From contig NC_134108.1 of NCBI RefSeq assembly GCF_040939455.1, positions 47,987,501-48,051,500 of the forward strand: a DNA stretch of 64,000 nucleotides. The letters are read 5' to 3'. The notes beneath the pieces were generated by a model that made no database searches, was not told the DNA's origin, and saw nothing but the letters and a program-made list of their open reading frames with translations. A program made the position numbers and the translations under genes. The stretch is from Microcebus murinus. Its lineage: Eukaryota > Chordata > Mammalia > Primates > Cheirogaleidae. Positions 11,735-64,000 of the stretch are shown piece by piece (the stretch's first letter is position 1; each line of letters opens with the position of its first letter).

Positions 11735-11796
11735 CATGGAATTTTGTGAGCCAGTATCATACCATTTACCGTATCAGGTCCCCTTTGTATTTTATT

Positions 11797-11960
11797 GATT
11801 TATTTATTTTTGAGACAATCTCTCTCTGTTGCCCGGGCTACAGTAGAGACAGGGCCTCGGTATTGCTCAGGGTGGTCTCAAACTCCTGACCTCAAGCAAT
11901 CCTCCTCCCTTGGCCTCCCAGAATTTTAAGATTACAGGCGTGAGCCACCGCACCCTGCCC
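11797..11960 (-). repeat. Alu fragment with internal deletion
   Basis: TTTTTGAGACAATCTCTCTC joins directly to AGTAGAGACAGGGCC, skipping the middle; ends GTGAGCCACCGCACCC. Confidence 0.78.
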
Positions 11961-12129
11961 AGGTCCCCTTTTTGAATTCTTTGTCATACTACTGCTACTA
12001 CTGGAAAGCAAAACCTTATATATTGTCCTTTGCATTTCTTGAAAAAGACAGTTAGCATTTTAACACTACTTTTATAAAAATAAATAATTGGTGTTGCTTA
12101 TGGTGTTAAGCCTTGTTATCATTTGTTTT

Positions 12130-13062
12130 TGTTTTAGTGACGGGGTCTTGCTATTTTGCCCAGGCTGGGCTTGAACTAGTGATCCTGATCCTCCCACTGT
12201 TAGGGAGCCATTGGGGAGGAGGACTTTCCCCTGCACAAAGCCTACGAAACTAGTAGAAGGGTGACTGAGAGTAACCTTATGACATGGCCATATTATTATA
12301 ACTTGATCTACATTGTGGTTTCACCCCAAAGTGGATTTTCAGAAACCATGACACAGGGAGCCGTCTCCCTGCTACAATCCCCCCATCCATAGAAAATAAG
12401 AAGAACAAACTGTAAGGCTGGTGGTAGGCCCCCCTTCCCTCCCTAGATCAAAAAGAAAAGGCTCACGAGACCAGACCTGCCAAGGACAATTGCCAGGCCC
12501 CGCTGAGAACAACCACACCTAGATGTCCACCCAGATAAGAAAGTTTTGGCTCCTGGATTCCACAAATACCGCCAGCCCCTCCTATTTCTCAATAACCACC
12601 GAAGGTCACAGTGGAAAATCCCCAGCTCTTCCTGCCAAAAGTCCCTAGCCCGCCCCAAACAGTATAAAGGCCCACACCCCCTCCAAATGCATGTGACTTC
12701 TCGGGCCCCCCTCTCTTGGGACCCGCGAACCTTGCCCGAGAGCGCTCAATAAAGCCATGTCGTTCGGCCCCACTCTCTCTGTCTTTTCGCTGCCACCAAA
12801 AACTTCACACAAACCTTGTATTCCACAGGTTTGTCTCCACTCGCAGAGCCCAATCCATACCTTCTCTGGGACAAACTTTCACTTTGCATTAAAAGGCTGC
12901 TTGTGTGACTTGTGGTTTTGTAGCTTGCTAATTGCTCTGTCTACTGTTCCTCTGGCCATGATGATTTGGGTTGGAGGTTAAGAACCAGTCATATTCCTGA
13001 CACCACCTCAGCCTTCTTAGTGGCTAGGACTAAAAGCATGCACCACCATGCCCAGCTGCCCC
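12130..13062 (-). repeat. Old Alu monomer, split by the solo LTR
   Basis: Halves at 12130-12197 (GACGGGGTCTTGC, GTGATCCTGATCCTCCCAC) and 13003-13062 (CCACCTCAGCC, CATGCCCAGC) are the two sides of one minus-strand Alu-related monomer. Confidence 0.75.
12198..13002 (+). mobile_element. Solo LTR of ERV class I (gammaretrovirus-like)
   Basis: 805 bp from TGTTAGGGAGCC to TTCCTGACA, with the 4-base duplication CCAC at 12194-12197 and 13003-13006. Inside are a TATA box (TATAAA, 12663-12668) and the poly(A) signal AATAAA (12748-12753), in the U3-R-U5 order. It interrupts an old Alu-like monomer whose two halves fit together. No gag, pol or env is present: a relic left by recombination between two LTRs. 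Confidence 0.85.
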
Positions 13063-13639
13063 TCATCTTGTCCTTTTAAATCTCAGCTGAGCTCTCGGCA
13101 TCCAAAAAGTGTGTGTCGGTTTCTTTAATACCACAACTTCTTCTCCCAACACTGCACTACTCACTGTCTACCACTCATATTCCCCAGCCAGTGCTGATTC
13201 TGCAGCCAGAGTTCTGCTCGAGGAGCTCCCATGCCACTTGAATTTGTTTTCCACAGGATTCTGTCTAATCCTTCCTCAAGGTCTCCCTAAAGGGAGAAGG
13301 TGGTGGAGGTAAAATTCAAGACCCATTTGTGGCATAGACTAGCTTTAAGTGAGGAGCCAAGTGGATGGAAATGGTGCTTAATAGGGACAGCAAAGAATTT
13401 TCATGGTCTCCTCCTCCCTGGCCCCACCCTTCCGCCCCAGCCCCAGGGCCATAAACCCTGCGCTGCCTCTGAAAAGCTGAGCCAGAGATGCTGTTGCACG
13501 CTGTCATCTAAAGTGATGTTTCTACCCAGTCATTGTGCCATTTACTTTGTCAGATAAGAGGCTGTGGGGCAACCAGGTAGGGGATTGGGACAATAAACTG
13601 CTCAAGCTGATAAATGTGAATCTTGTTTATTTCAAATGC
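13063..13639. other. Unrecognised sequence
   Basis: Mixed-composition DNA after the LTR site. Short ORFs on both strands overlap each other and match nothing I know. Confidence 0.5.
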
Positions 13640-13655
13640 AGCAGACCATGTTTTG

Positions 13656-13980
13656 TTTTTTTTTTTCTTTATTTCGGCATATTATGGGGGTACAGATTTC
13701 AAGGTTTCAATAAATGCCCTTTTCCCCCCCTCCCCCCAAAAGTCTGAGTCTCCATCATGACCATCCCCCAGATGGTGCACATCTCACTCATTATGTATGT
13801 ATATACCCGCCCCCCTCCCCCCTGCCCAATACCCTATTACTGTAGTACCTATGTGTCCACTTAGGTGCTACTCAGTTAATACCAGTTTGCTGGAGAATAT
13901 ATCTGGTGCTTGTTTTTCCATTCTTGGGATACTTCACTTAGTAGTATGGGTTCCAGCTCTAACCAGGAAAATATAAGATG
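13656..13980 (-). mobile_element. 5'-truncated L1, 3' end only
   Basis: Complement of the L1 3' end seen at about 36370-36690, beginning with a T-rich tail. Exact 16-base duplication AGCAGACCATGTTTTG at 13640-13655 and 13981-13996. Confidence 0.92.
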
Positions 13981-14420
13981 AGCAGACCATGTTTTGCCTG
14001 CTAGAAACTTCTTTCAGAGCTCACTTGCAGTGTTTGACACAGGGAGTTACCTGAACACAAGCCTCAACTTTAGCTCAAGTCTAACACTGGTTGCAGGTTC
14101 CTCCCCTATGCCATGCTCTGGTGTCCACAGGTGGTGGCTATGCAGTCCTGGGCTCCAGTGGGGTGGGAGGGCATGTCTCACAGGATAACACCTGACATTC
14201 GGCTTCTATCTGAGCCTTCAGAAACCTATTTTTTTTTTTTTTTTTTAAGCTGGAGGAATTGATCCAATCCAGTAAAGCGCTTAAAGCTCAGAGGCTTTGA
14301 TCCTTGCTTGGCAAAAGCCCCAACTGTTGAGTTCCAGATGCTTTGCCATTTCCCTCTGACCTGCCTTTTCTCATATAAGCCCCATCCCTTTGCAATAGGG
14401 GGGGCCTTGTAGGGCCCTAC

Positions 14421-16571
<2,151 letters not shown>

Positions 16572-16866
16572 GGCTGGGCAGTGGCTCACACCTGTAATTC
16601 TAGCACTTTGGGAGGCAGAGGCAGGAGGACTGCTTAAGCCCAGGAGCTCAAGACCAGCCTGAGCAAGAGTGAGACCCCATCTCTACAAAAAATAGAAAAA
16701 TTAGCAGGTTGTAATAGCACATGCCTGTAGTCCCATCTACTCAAGAGGCTGAGGCTGGAGGATCGCTTAAGCCCAGGAGTTTGAGGTTGCAGTGAGCTAT
16801 AACCACCACTGCATCCTAGCCTGGGTGACAGAGCGAAGACCCTACCTTGGAATAAAACTCAAAAAA
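16572..16866 (+). mobile_element. Alu
   Basis: GCTGGGCAGTGGCTCACACC to CTACCTTGGAATAAAACTC; old type. Confidence 0.85.
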
Positions 16867-16876
16867 GACCTGTGGT

Positions 16877-16982
16877 TTGGGGGATGGACACGCTTGAAGC
16901 TCTTATTCGAGGAGGGAGGAGGACATGGGCAATATATGTAACCTTAACACTTGTACCCCCATAATATGCTTAAAAAAAAAAA
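16877..16982 (+). mobile_element. Very short 5'-truncated L1
   Basis: About 106 bp of L1 3' UTR ending CCCCATAATATGC plus A tail, flanked by AAAAAGACCTGTGGT (16862-16876, 16983-16997). Inserted at the tail end of the Alu before it. Confidence 0.88.
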
Positions 16983-17017
16983 AAAAAGACCTGTGGTCTT
17001 TGGTTAAATAAGGCACC

Positions 17018-17176
17018 CTTAAACTAAGGCCTGTGGGCCACATGTGGATGTTTTTGCCCATTTGTTTCTTTACTTCAAAATAAGATATGTGCAGTGTGCA
17101 TAGGAATTTGTTCATAGTTTTTTTTAAACTATAGTCCGACCCTCCAATGGTCTGTTTAAAAGTTTGAGGACCCTGG
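17018..17176. repeat. hAT-type DNA transposon relic
   Basis: AAGGCCTGTGGGCCACATG at one side and, reversed, CCAGGGTCCTCAAACTTTT at the other are typical hAT-Charlie ends. 17177-18068 beyond it is unrecognised. Confidence 0.55.
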
Positions 17177-18068
17177 GGTTAAATGTATAATCAAGCAAAA
17201 TGTGTAAATGAGCAATACCAGCTCCATTTTTCTAGGGAGAGGACAGTATCAGCCATTTGCCAATGGAGAGGGAAAGGAAAGGCTAAGGAGTAATTCACAA
17301 GAGAAGGAAAAGGATGCAGAAGGTAAAACCGAGGCTCCAACTTTTGCTTAGTGGCAGCACCGTAACCTGTACCTGAGCAAGCCCACATAAATGCATGCAC
17401 ACAGAGACAGAGTTCTTTGACATGGAATTGATAACAAAAGCACTGCTACTTCATGCAACAAATTACAGCTATGTATGTTTATGTTTTTATGACCTGAAGA
17501 GGCTTGCACTTGAGCTTCTTTGCCAGGGACTCAATCAAGGAACCTAAATACTCTGTCTGGGAAAACAAGTATGCAACACTAGTAGGAGAAAGTAGAAAGC
17601 TTATTTAACTAGGCACAGGGCTGGTATTCAAGAAATGGTCAAAACAAGCCATCTGGAAACACCCAAAGCCTTCATACAACCTTTAGCCACATACATAGTA
17701 TCCTAAAATGCCCTATTCCTTAAAACTCACCCATTCTCTCCTTCCCATTTCTACCCCTATCAAAACTTACTTTTTCTCAGAAAAGGTGGGGTGGGGGCTC
17801 TGATAAGTAGCAGAATCTCTTAAACAACTAACAGTAAGGTAATGGGTCAATGATCGGTTGATGGACATCCCTCTCAGAGATCTATATTTTAAAGACACAA
17901 AGTTTAAAATCTCAAATGAATCTCAACTTGTAGGATTTCAGGCAAAATAACAGAAAAGTAAAAAGTAGAAATCAGGTTGTAGATATATGTTGGGAGATGT
18001 GGTTAACTTTCCATGTAGCTCATACTGATTAAGTATACAGCTTACTTACTTTTGGTAACTTTGGGTAA

Positions 18069-18402
<334 letters not shown>

Positions 18403-18669
18403 TGGGTAACTCTTGTATACAATGGCTTTCTCTTTTATCTAATGCCTAACTCAGTAATTTCCCAAAAATATCAATGGTTGTGGAGATTCCTCCTCATTCA
18501 TCCATCCAGTGAGAGGAGTTTTGGGAGGGTAGAGGATATAGCATAGAGAAAATGGTATAACAGGGTGTTACATCTCAAGTAAGAGGCTTACTTTCAAATT
18601 AAGACTAGTATATTGCTGTTCATAATAATATATAGTAAATTATCATGCTATAAAAATATACAATAAAAT

Positions 18670-18990
18670 CTTTTTTTTTTTTTTGAGACAGAGTCTCACT
18701 CTCTTGCCTGGGCTAGAGTGCTGTGGCATCAGCCCAGCTCATAGCAACCTCAAGCTCCTGGGCTCAAGCGACCCTTCTGCCTCAGCCTCCTGGGTAGCTG
18801 GAACTATAAGCATGGGCCACCATGCCTGGCTAATTTTTTCTGTTTTTAGTTGTTTGGCTAATTTCTTTCTATTTATAGAGACAGGTCTCACTCTTGCTCA
18901 GGCTGGTCTTGAACTCCTGAGCTCAAGCGATCCTCCCACCTCAGCCTCCCCGAGTGCTAGGATTACAGGCATGAGCCACCACTCCCGGCC
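18670..18990 (-). mobile_element. Alu
   Basis: TATACAATAAAATCTT flanks both sides (18656-18671, 18990-19005). Confidence 0.9.
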
Positions 18991-19091
18991 TATACAATAA
19001 AATCTTATAAGAAACTCTGAATGGGTTGAAGGTTGATAATTCTCCTAAGTAAAAAGACTACAATAAAACAGTAGTTGTTGGCTAAGCTCCA

Positions 19092-59659
<40,568 letters not shown>

Positions 59660-59880
59660 CGCTAGTTCAGTCCACAAACTCAACCAGGAGAATGCACGTG
59701 CACTCCGCGGTTTCGCGTATTGGCCCCTGCGCCGGAACGGGAGGATCCCACGGAACCGGAAGCCGCATGTGACGCCATTTCCGGGGACGCCCGCGCCGCG
59801 GACGCCTGAGACGCTGGCGGCCATTTTGGGTGGGATTATACCTTGTTCCCTTGGTTACGGGTTCTCTTCCGGAAATTAAA
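59660..59880 (-). promoter_or_regulatory. RPF2: RPF2 CpG-rich promoter region
   Basis: CpG-rich single-copy DNA immediately upstream of the RPF2 ATG, without a TATA box. Motifs: CCAAT on the minus strand (59723-59719), ETS cores CCGGAAG (59756-59762), ATTTCCGG (59777-59784) and CTTCCGG (59866-59872), and a YY1-like GCGGCCATTTTG (59817-59828). This is the usual make-up of housekeeping and ribosome-biogenesis promoters. The transcription start is inferred, not seen. An Alu at 59897 marks the upstream border. Confidence 0.75.
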
Positions 59881-59896
59881 GGTGCGAGGTAACACT

Positions 59897-60241
59897 CTTT
59901 TTTTTTTTTTTTTGAGACCGAGTCTCGCTTAATTGCCCAGGCTAGAGTGAGTGCCGTGGCGTCAGCCTCGCTCACAGCAACCTCAAACTCTTGGGCTCAA
60001 TCAATCCTCCTGCCTCAGCCCCCCAGTAGCTGGGACTACAGGCATGCGCCACCATGCCTGGCTAATTTTTTCTATATATATCAGATGGCCAATTAATTTC
60101 TATTTATAGTAGAGATGGGGGTCTCATTCTTGCTCAGGGTGGTTTTGAACTCCTGACCTTGAGCGATCCCCCCCCCCCCCCCCCCGCGCCTCGGCCTCCC
60201 AGAGTGCTAGGATTACAGGCGTGAGCCACCGCGCCCGGCTG
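59897..60241 (-). mobile_element. Alu with C18 run
   Basis: GAGGTAACACTCT flanks both sides (59887, 60241). A C18 homopolymer lies at 60168-60185. Confidence 0.92.
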
Positions 60242-60512
60242 AGGTAACACTCTAAGTAATGTAGTCTCCCGCACCTTGGTGTACACTCCTCCATTTATAC
60301 GTGGTATTCAGGGACCAGCTGGTATTCGTCAGGGAATCCCTTACGTTGCTAGAAAGGTTGGCATTCACGTAGTCACTAAAAATATTACTGTGAAATGGGC
60401 ACTGTTGCCTGAACTGTATCAGTGAGGCAGAGTTTATGACTACCACAGTTCCCTAGTACATAAAAGATGCGCAGAAAATAATACTCTTGATCGTAGTTTT
60501 TCCCCCAACTTT

Positions 60513-60627
60513 TAAAGTGCCATATAATTCACATACCATAAAATTCACCCCTTTAAAATGTACAATTCAGTGGGTTTTGGTGCATTAGCAAAGATGTGCA
60601 AACATCACCACTATCGAATTCCAAAAT
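60513..60627. repeat. L1M fragment
   Basis: CATACCATAAAATTCACCCC and CATCACCACTATCGAATTCC are common old L1 sequence. Confidence 0.68.
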
Positions 60628-60930
60628 TCCTTTTTTTTTTTTTTTTAATTGGGACAGAGTCTGCCTCTGTCGCCCAGGCTGAAGTGCAGTGACATCACAG
60701 CTCAAGGCAATCGCAAACTCCTGGGCTCAAGCAATTCTCTAGCCTCAGCCTTCTGAATACCTGGAACCTTATGCACACACACCCAGGCCCAGCTAGTTTT
60801 TCTATTTTTTTGTAGAGATGGGAGTCTCCTTATGTTGCCCACGCTGGTCTCATACTCTTGGACTCAAACGATCCTCCCACCTCAGCATCCCAGTGCTAGG
60901 ATCACAGGTATGAGCCACTGTGTGCAGCCT
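60628..60930 (-). mobile_element. Alu, old
   Basis: AATTGGGACAGAGTCTGCC to GTGTGCAGCC. 60931-61577 after it shows nothing I can name with confidence. Confidence 0.82.
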
Positions 60931-61577
60931 GTGGTCATTTTTAACCATAACCAATACTGTCTAGTATCACAGCTGACAATCTATTATTATCTTGCCTAGT
61001 AGGTTTCCAGAGAAATACTGCCGAAAGGGAAACTCAGGATTACCTCACAAGAGAGAAAGAGAAGAGAAAGGGGTTTTTTGGTTAATCCTTTACTCATAGC
61101 AGTCCAGGGCAATCTCACAGTATTGGCACCTAATCTTCATTCTTGTCACTCTGTCATTCATGGCTTCTATTTCCAAGGTTATTTTAAAGTCCAAGAACCC
61201 TGCTGGAGCTCCAGCTACCACATCCATGTTCCAGGAGGAAGAAGATGAGCCAATCCACTTCCCTTTAAGCCTTCAAGTTTAATGAAACTTCTGAGAAGCA
61301 TCACTCAGCAGTTCTAATTCCATGTCAATTGCCAGAACTTAGTCACATGGCCACATGTATCTGCAAAGAAAGCTAGGCACATTGCTAACCTAAATAAATC
61401 TTGGGAATTTGTTACAAAGAAAAAAAGGGAGAACAGATACTGGGTGAGACAATTAGTGGTCTGTCCTATACATATATAACGTGGGAAAAATAAGCTTTTT
61501 TTTTTTTTTAAAATATGAAGCGGTAGGGGATTCTGAGGAGGGGGTGCTCAATTTCCTTGTGTTTTTTTGTTGTTGTT

Positions 61578-61868
61578 CTTGTTGAGACAAAGTCTCACTC
61601 TGTCACCCTGGGTAGAGTGCAGTAGCATCACTGTAGCTCACTGCAACCTTCAACTACTGGGCTCTAAGTGATCTTTCTGCCTCAGCCTCCCAAGTAGCTG
61701 GGACTACAGGTGCCCGCCACAAAGCCTGGATGATTTCTTTTTTAATATTTGGTAGAGATGGGGTCTCACTTGTGCTCAGGCTAGTTTCAAACTCCTGACC
61801 CCGAGTGATCCTCCCGCCTTGGCCTCCCAGAGTGCTAGGATTACTGGCAGGAGCCACCATACCTGGCC
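61578..61868 (-). mobile_element. Alu
   Basis: TTGTTGAGACAAAGTCTCAC to CATACCTGGCC; AAATAAGCTTTTT / AAATAAAGCTTTTT flank. Confidence 0.85.
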
Positions 61869-61879
61869 AGAAAAATAAA

Positions 61880-62385
61880 GCTTTTTACTAAAAAAAAGTC
61901 ATATGAAAATTGGGAAGATATATGTGTTTATGATTTGAAAGTGCTTTTTGTCAAGTTCTTTTCCAACTAAATAGCGAAAAGTTACACAACTTTTGAAGAA
62001 AATATTCCTCATCCTAGAACATTAGTTCTCTAATCCGATAAATTATATCTCCTTCAATTGTGAGATATAATTAATGTGGGATTTGTTTTAACTTAATATT
62101 ACTAAATTAAACTGTATAAAATTGCTGATTTTTATAATCAGAAACAATCAAATCTCTTAATGCAACTCAATGTATAACAAAGTATAAAAGTTTGTGAATT
62201 TACTTAAAAAAATACAAATTATCAGCACAGATTTAGGTAACTGTCACAATAAAATGACTACTACAATTGAATTCCAATTATCTTTCTCAGGTGGGAAAGG
62301 AGTGAAATTAGATATGGATTAGGAATTATACCTTTATCCTTAAGCACTTCAAAATTGTTTCTATTCCTAGATAAAATACTCATTG
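61880..62385. other. Intergenic AT-rich DNA
   Basis: No gene or repeat recognised between RPF2 and GTF3C6 here. Confidence 0.5.
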
Positions 62386-62394
62386 TAGACTAAA

Positions 62395-63112
62395 AAATGA
62401 TACTCCAAAGATTTTTCCATACCCTAATCCCTGGTCTTATGCCTGTGTATGTTAAGTGGCAAAAGGGACTTTGCAGACAGAATTAAGGTTGCAGACATTA
62501 AAATCAGGAGATTATCTGAGTATCTGTGTATTCGACTGTAAGGAACTGAATGCTGCCAATAACTGAATAAGCAAGGAAATGAATTTGCCCCCTCTAGAGC
62601 CTCCAGAAAAGAATACAGTCCTGCCAAAACCTTGATTTTAGCTCAGATGAGACTCATGTCAGACTTCTGACCAACAACACTATAATACAATACGTTTGTG
62701 TTGTTTTAAACCACTGAGTTTGACTGGGCGCGGTGGCTCACACCTGTGATCCTAGCACTCTGGGAGGCCAAGGCGGGAGGATTGCTCGAGGTCAGAAGTT
62801 CGAAACCACCCTGACCAAGAACGAGATCCCCGTCTCTACTATAAATAGAAAGAAATTAATTGGCCAACTATTATATATGTATAGAAAAAATTAGCTGGGC
62901 AAGGTGTCACATGCCTGTAGTCCCAGCTATTTAGGAGGCTGAGGCAGAAGGATTACTTGAGCTCAGGAGTTTGAGGTTGCTGTGAGCTAGGCTGACGCCA
63001 CAGCACTCACTCTAGCCTGGGCAACAAAGTGAGACTCTGTCTCAAAAAAAAATTAAAAAATAAAATAAACCACTGAGTTTGTGGTAATTTGTGACAGATA
63101 CAATAGAAAATG
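62395..63112 (+). repeat. MLT1-type LTR split by an Alu
   Basis: GGACTTTGCAGACAGAATTAAGG at the left and GTTTTAAACCACTGAGTTTG before and after the Alu are MaLR/MLT1 signatures. Confidence 0.7.
62722..63069 (+). mobile_element. Alu within the MLT1-type LTR
   Basis: AAACCACTGAGTTTG occurs on both sides as the target duplication. Confidence 0.9.
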
Positions 63113-63160
63113 TACACGCTTGCCTTAGTAAAACCTTGAATTTAAAACCATATTTTAAGA

Positions 63161-63495
63161 CCGGGCCTGGTGGCTCACGCCTGTAATCCTAGCACTCTGG
63201 GAGGCTGAGGCGGGTAGATTGCTCAAGGTCAGGAGTTCGAAACCAGCCTGAGCAAGAGCGAGACCCCGTCTCTACTATAAATAGAAAGAAATTAATTGGC
63301 CAACTGATATATATATATAAAAAATGAGCCGGGCATGGTGGCGCATGCCTGTAGCCCCAGCTACTCGGGAAGCTGAGGCAGTAGGATTGCTTGAGCCCAG
63401 GAGTTCGAGGTTGCTGTGAGCTAGGCTAATGCCACGGCACTCACTCTAGCCTGGGTAACAAAGTGAAACTCTGTCTCAAAAAAAAACCAAAAAAC
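63161..63495 (+). mobile_element. Alu near the 3' end of GTF3C6
   Basis: AAAACCATATTTTAA flanks both sides; lemur type. Confidence 0.92.
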
Positions 63496-63657
63496 CATAT
63501 TTTAAAAAATTCAATTCATGTCTGGTCCTGAATGATTCTGGTATATTAAACTGTGCTGTAACTGAAAAATGTGTGTTTAGCCAACAAAAACAATAACACA
63601 GTGAAATGAAAGCTACACAGCCAATTATTTTATAAAAAAACTCTATAAAGTTCATGA

Positions 63658-63977
63658 CTAGTTATTATGAGAAACACTTCCTCTAGGAGTGATTTCTAAG
63701 GCAGCATCTTGAGTTTCCATAAAAACAGAACCTTCTGTCTCAGAAGGGATTTCAATGAGAGGACCAGATTCCTCTATTTCCAAGTGCAGTGGCTTCTCCT
63801 GTTCATAACTCAGGTTTGAACTGTCTTTCATGTGAATCTCTTGCTCTTCCAACTGCAAAGGTTTATCTGGGGCTGGAGCTACCACTTCTTCATCTTCATT
63901 TTCATGCAGAAAGCTACAAATCATGTTGGGTCTATAGGAGAAGTCATTATCCTTGATTTGCAGCCATTCCACCCCAC
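63658..63977 (-). CDS. GTF3C6: GTF3C6 last coding exon (gene continues past the right edge)
   Basis: An open stretch begins after an acceptor (CCCCCAAATTAG) at 63978 and ends at TAG 63660-63658. It reads VEWLQIKDNDFSYRPN and then a Glu-rich acidic tail containing PSETEGSVFMETQDA, which I recognise as the C-terminus of general transcription factor 3C polypeptide 6, a TFIIIC subunit acting on RNA polymerase III promoters. About 105 residues of an expected total near 213 are here; the earlier exons lie beyond 64000. The intron enters after the first base of a Gly codon. The gene lies about 4 kb upstream of RPF2 on the same strand. The 3' UTR continues below 63658; no confident poly(A) signal was chosen. 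Confidence 0.93.
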
Positions 63978-64000
63978 CTAATTTGGGGGAGGGGAGAGAG

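Overview
The window is nuclear DNA of a primate, most likely a lemur. It is packed with Alu SINEs of the strepsirrhine kind: the left arm reads AATCCTAGCACTCTGGGAGG, followed by a long linker close to AAAGAAATTAATTGGCCAAC and a TA-rich stretch. It also carries L1 copies ending in CCCCATAATATGC and short DNA transposons with intact ends. There are no bacterial or viral genomes, CRISPR arrays or operons.

Genes. Two real spliced genes are present, both on the minus strand. RPF2 (60S ribosome biogenesis, Brix domain) is complete: ten coding exons between 59659 and 19092 splice to exactly 306 codons plus a stop, and every junction has AG and GT. Upstream of it, cut by the right edge, is the last coding exon of GTF3C6 (TFIIIC subunit 6). 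The order GTF3C6 then RPF2 on one strand matches human 6q21. A TATA-less CpG-rich promoter with ETS, YY1 and CCAAT motifs sits at about 59660-59880.

Layout. 1-19091 is DNA downstream of RPF2: a broken L1M element, a CpG-rich block of unknown origin, a piggyBac-type MITE with TTAA ends, an intact TIMM9 retrocopy, a solo ERV1-type LTR and short L1 insertions. 19092-59659 is RPF2; its introns hold a second solo LTR inside a Tigger element, a 4.3-kb L1 with 5' UTR in a nested insertion site, a full-length RPS20 retrocopy, a mariner-like element, a decayed SLC25A51 retrocopy and two Y3 RNA retropseudogenes. 59660-63657 is the RPF2/GTF3C6 spacer with Alus and an MLT1-type LTR.

No new multi-gene system is visible. 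The interest lies in retrotransposition products with intact reading frames, precise nested insertion sites, young DNA transposons and an Alu abutting a splice donor. Host gene calls and splice sites are firm. Family names of old repeats are from memory and less certain, and Alu borders are good to a few bases.
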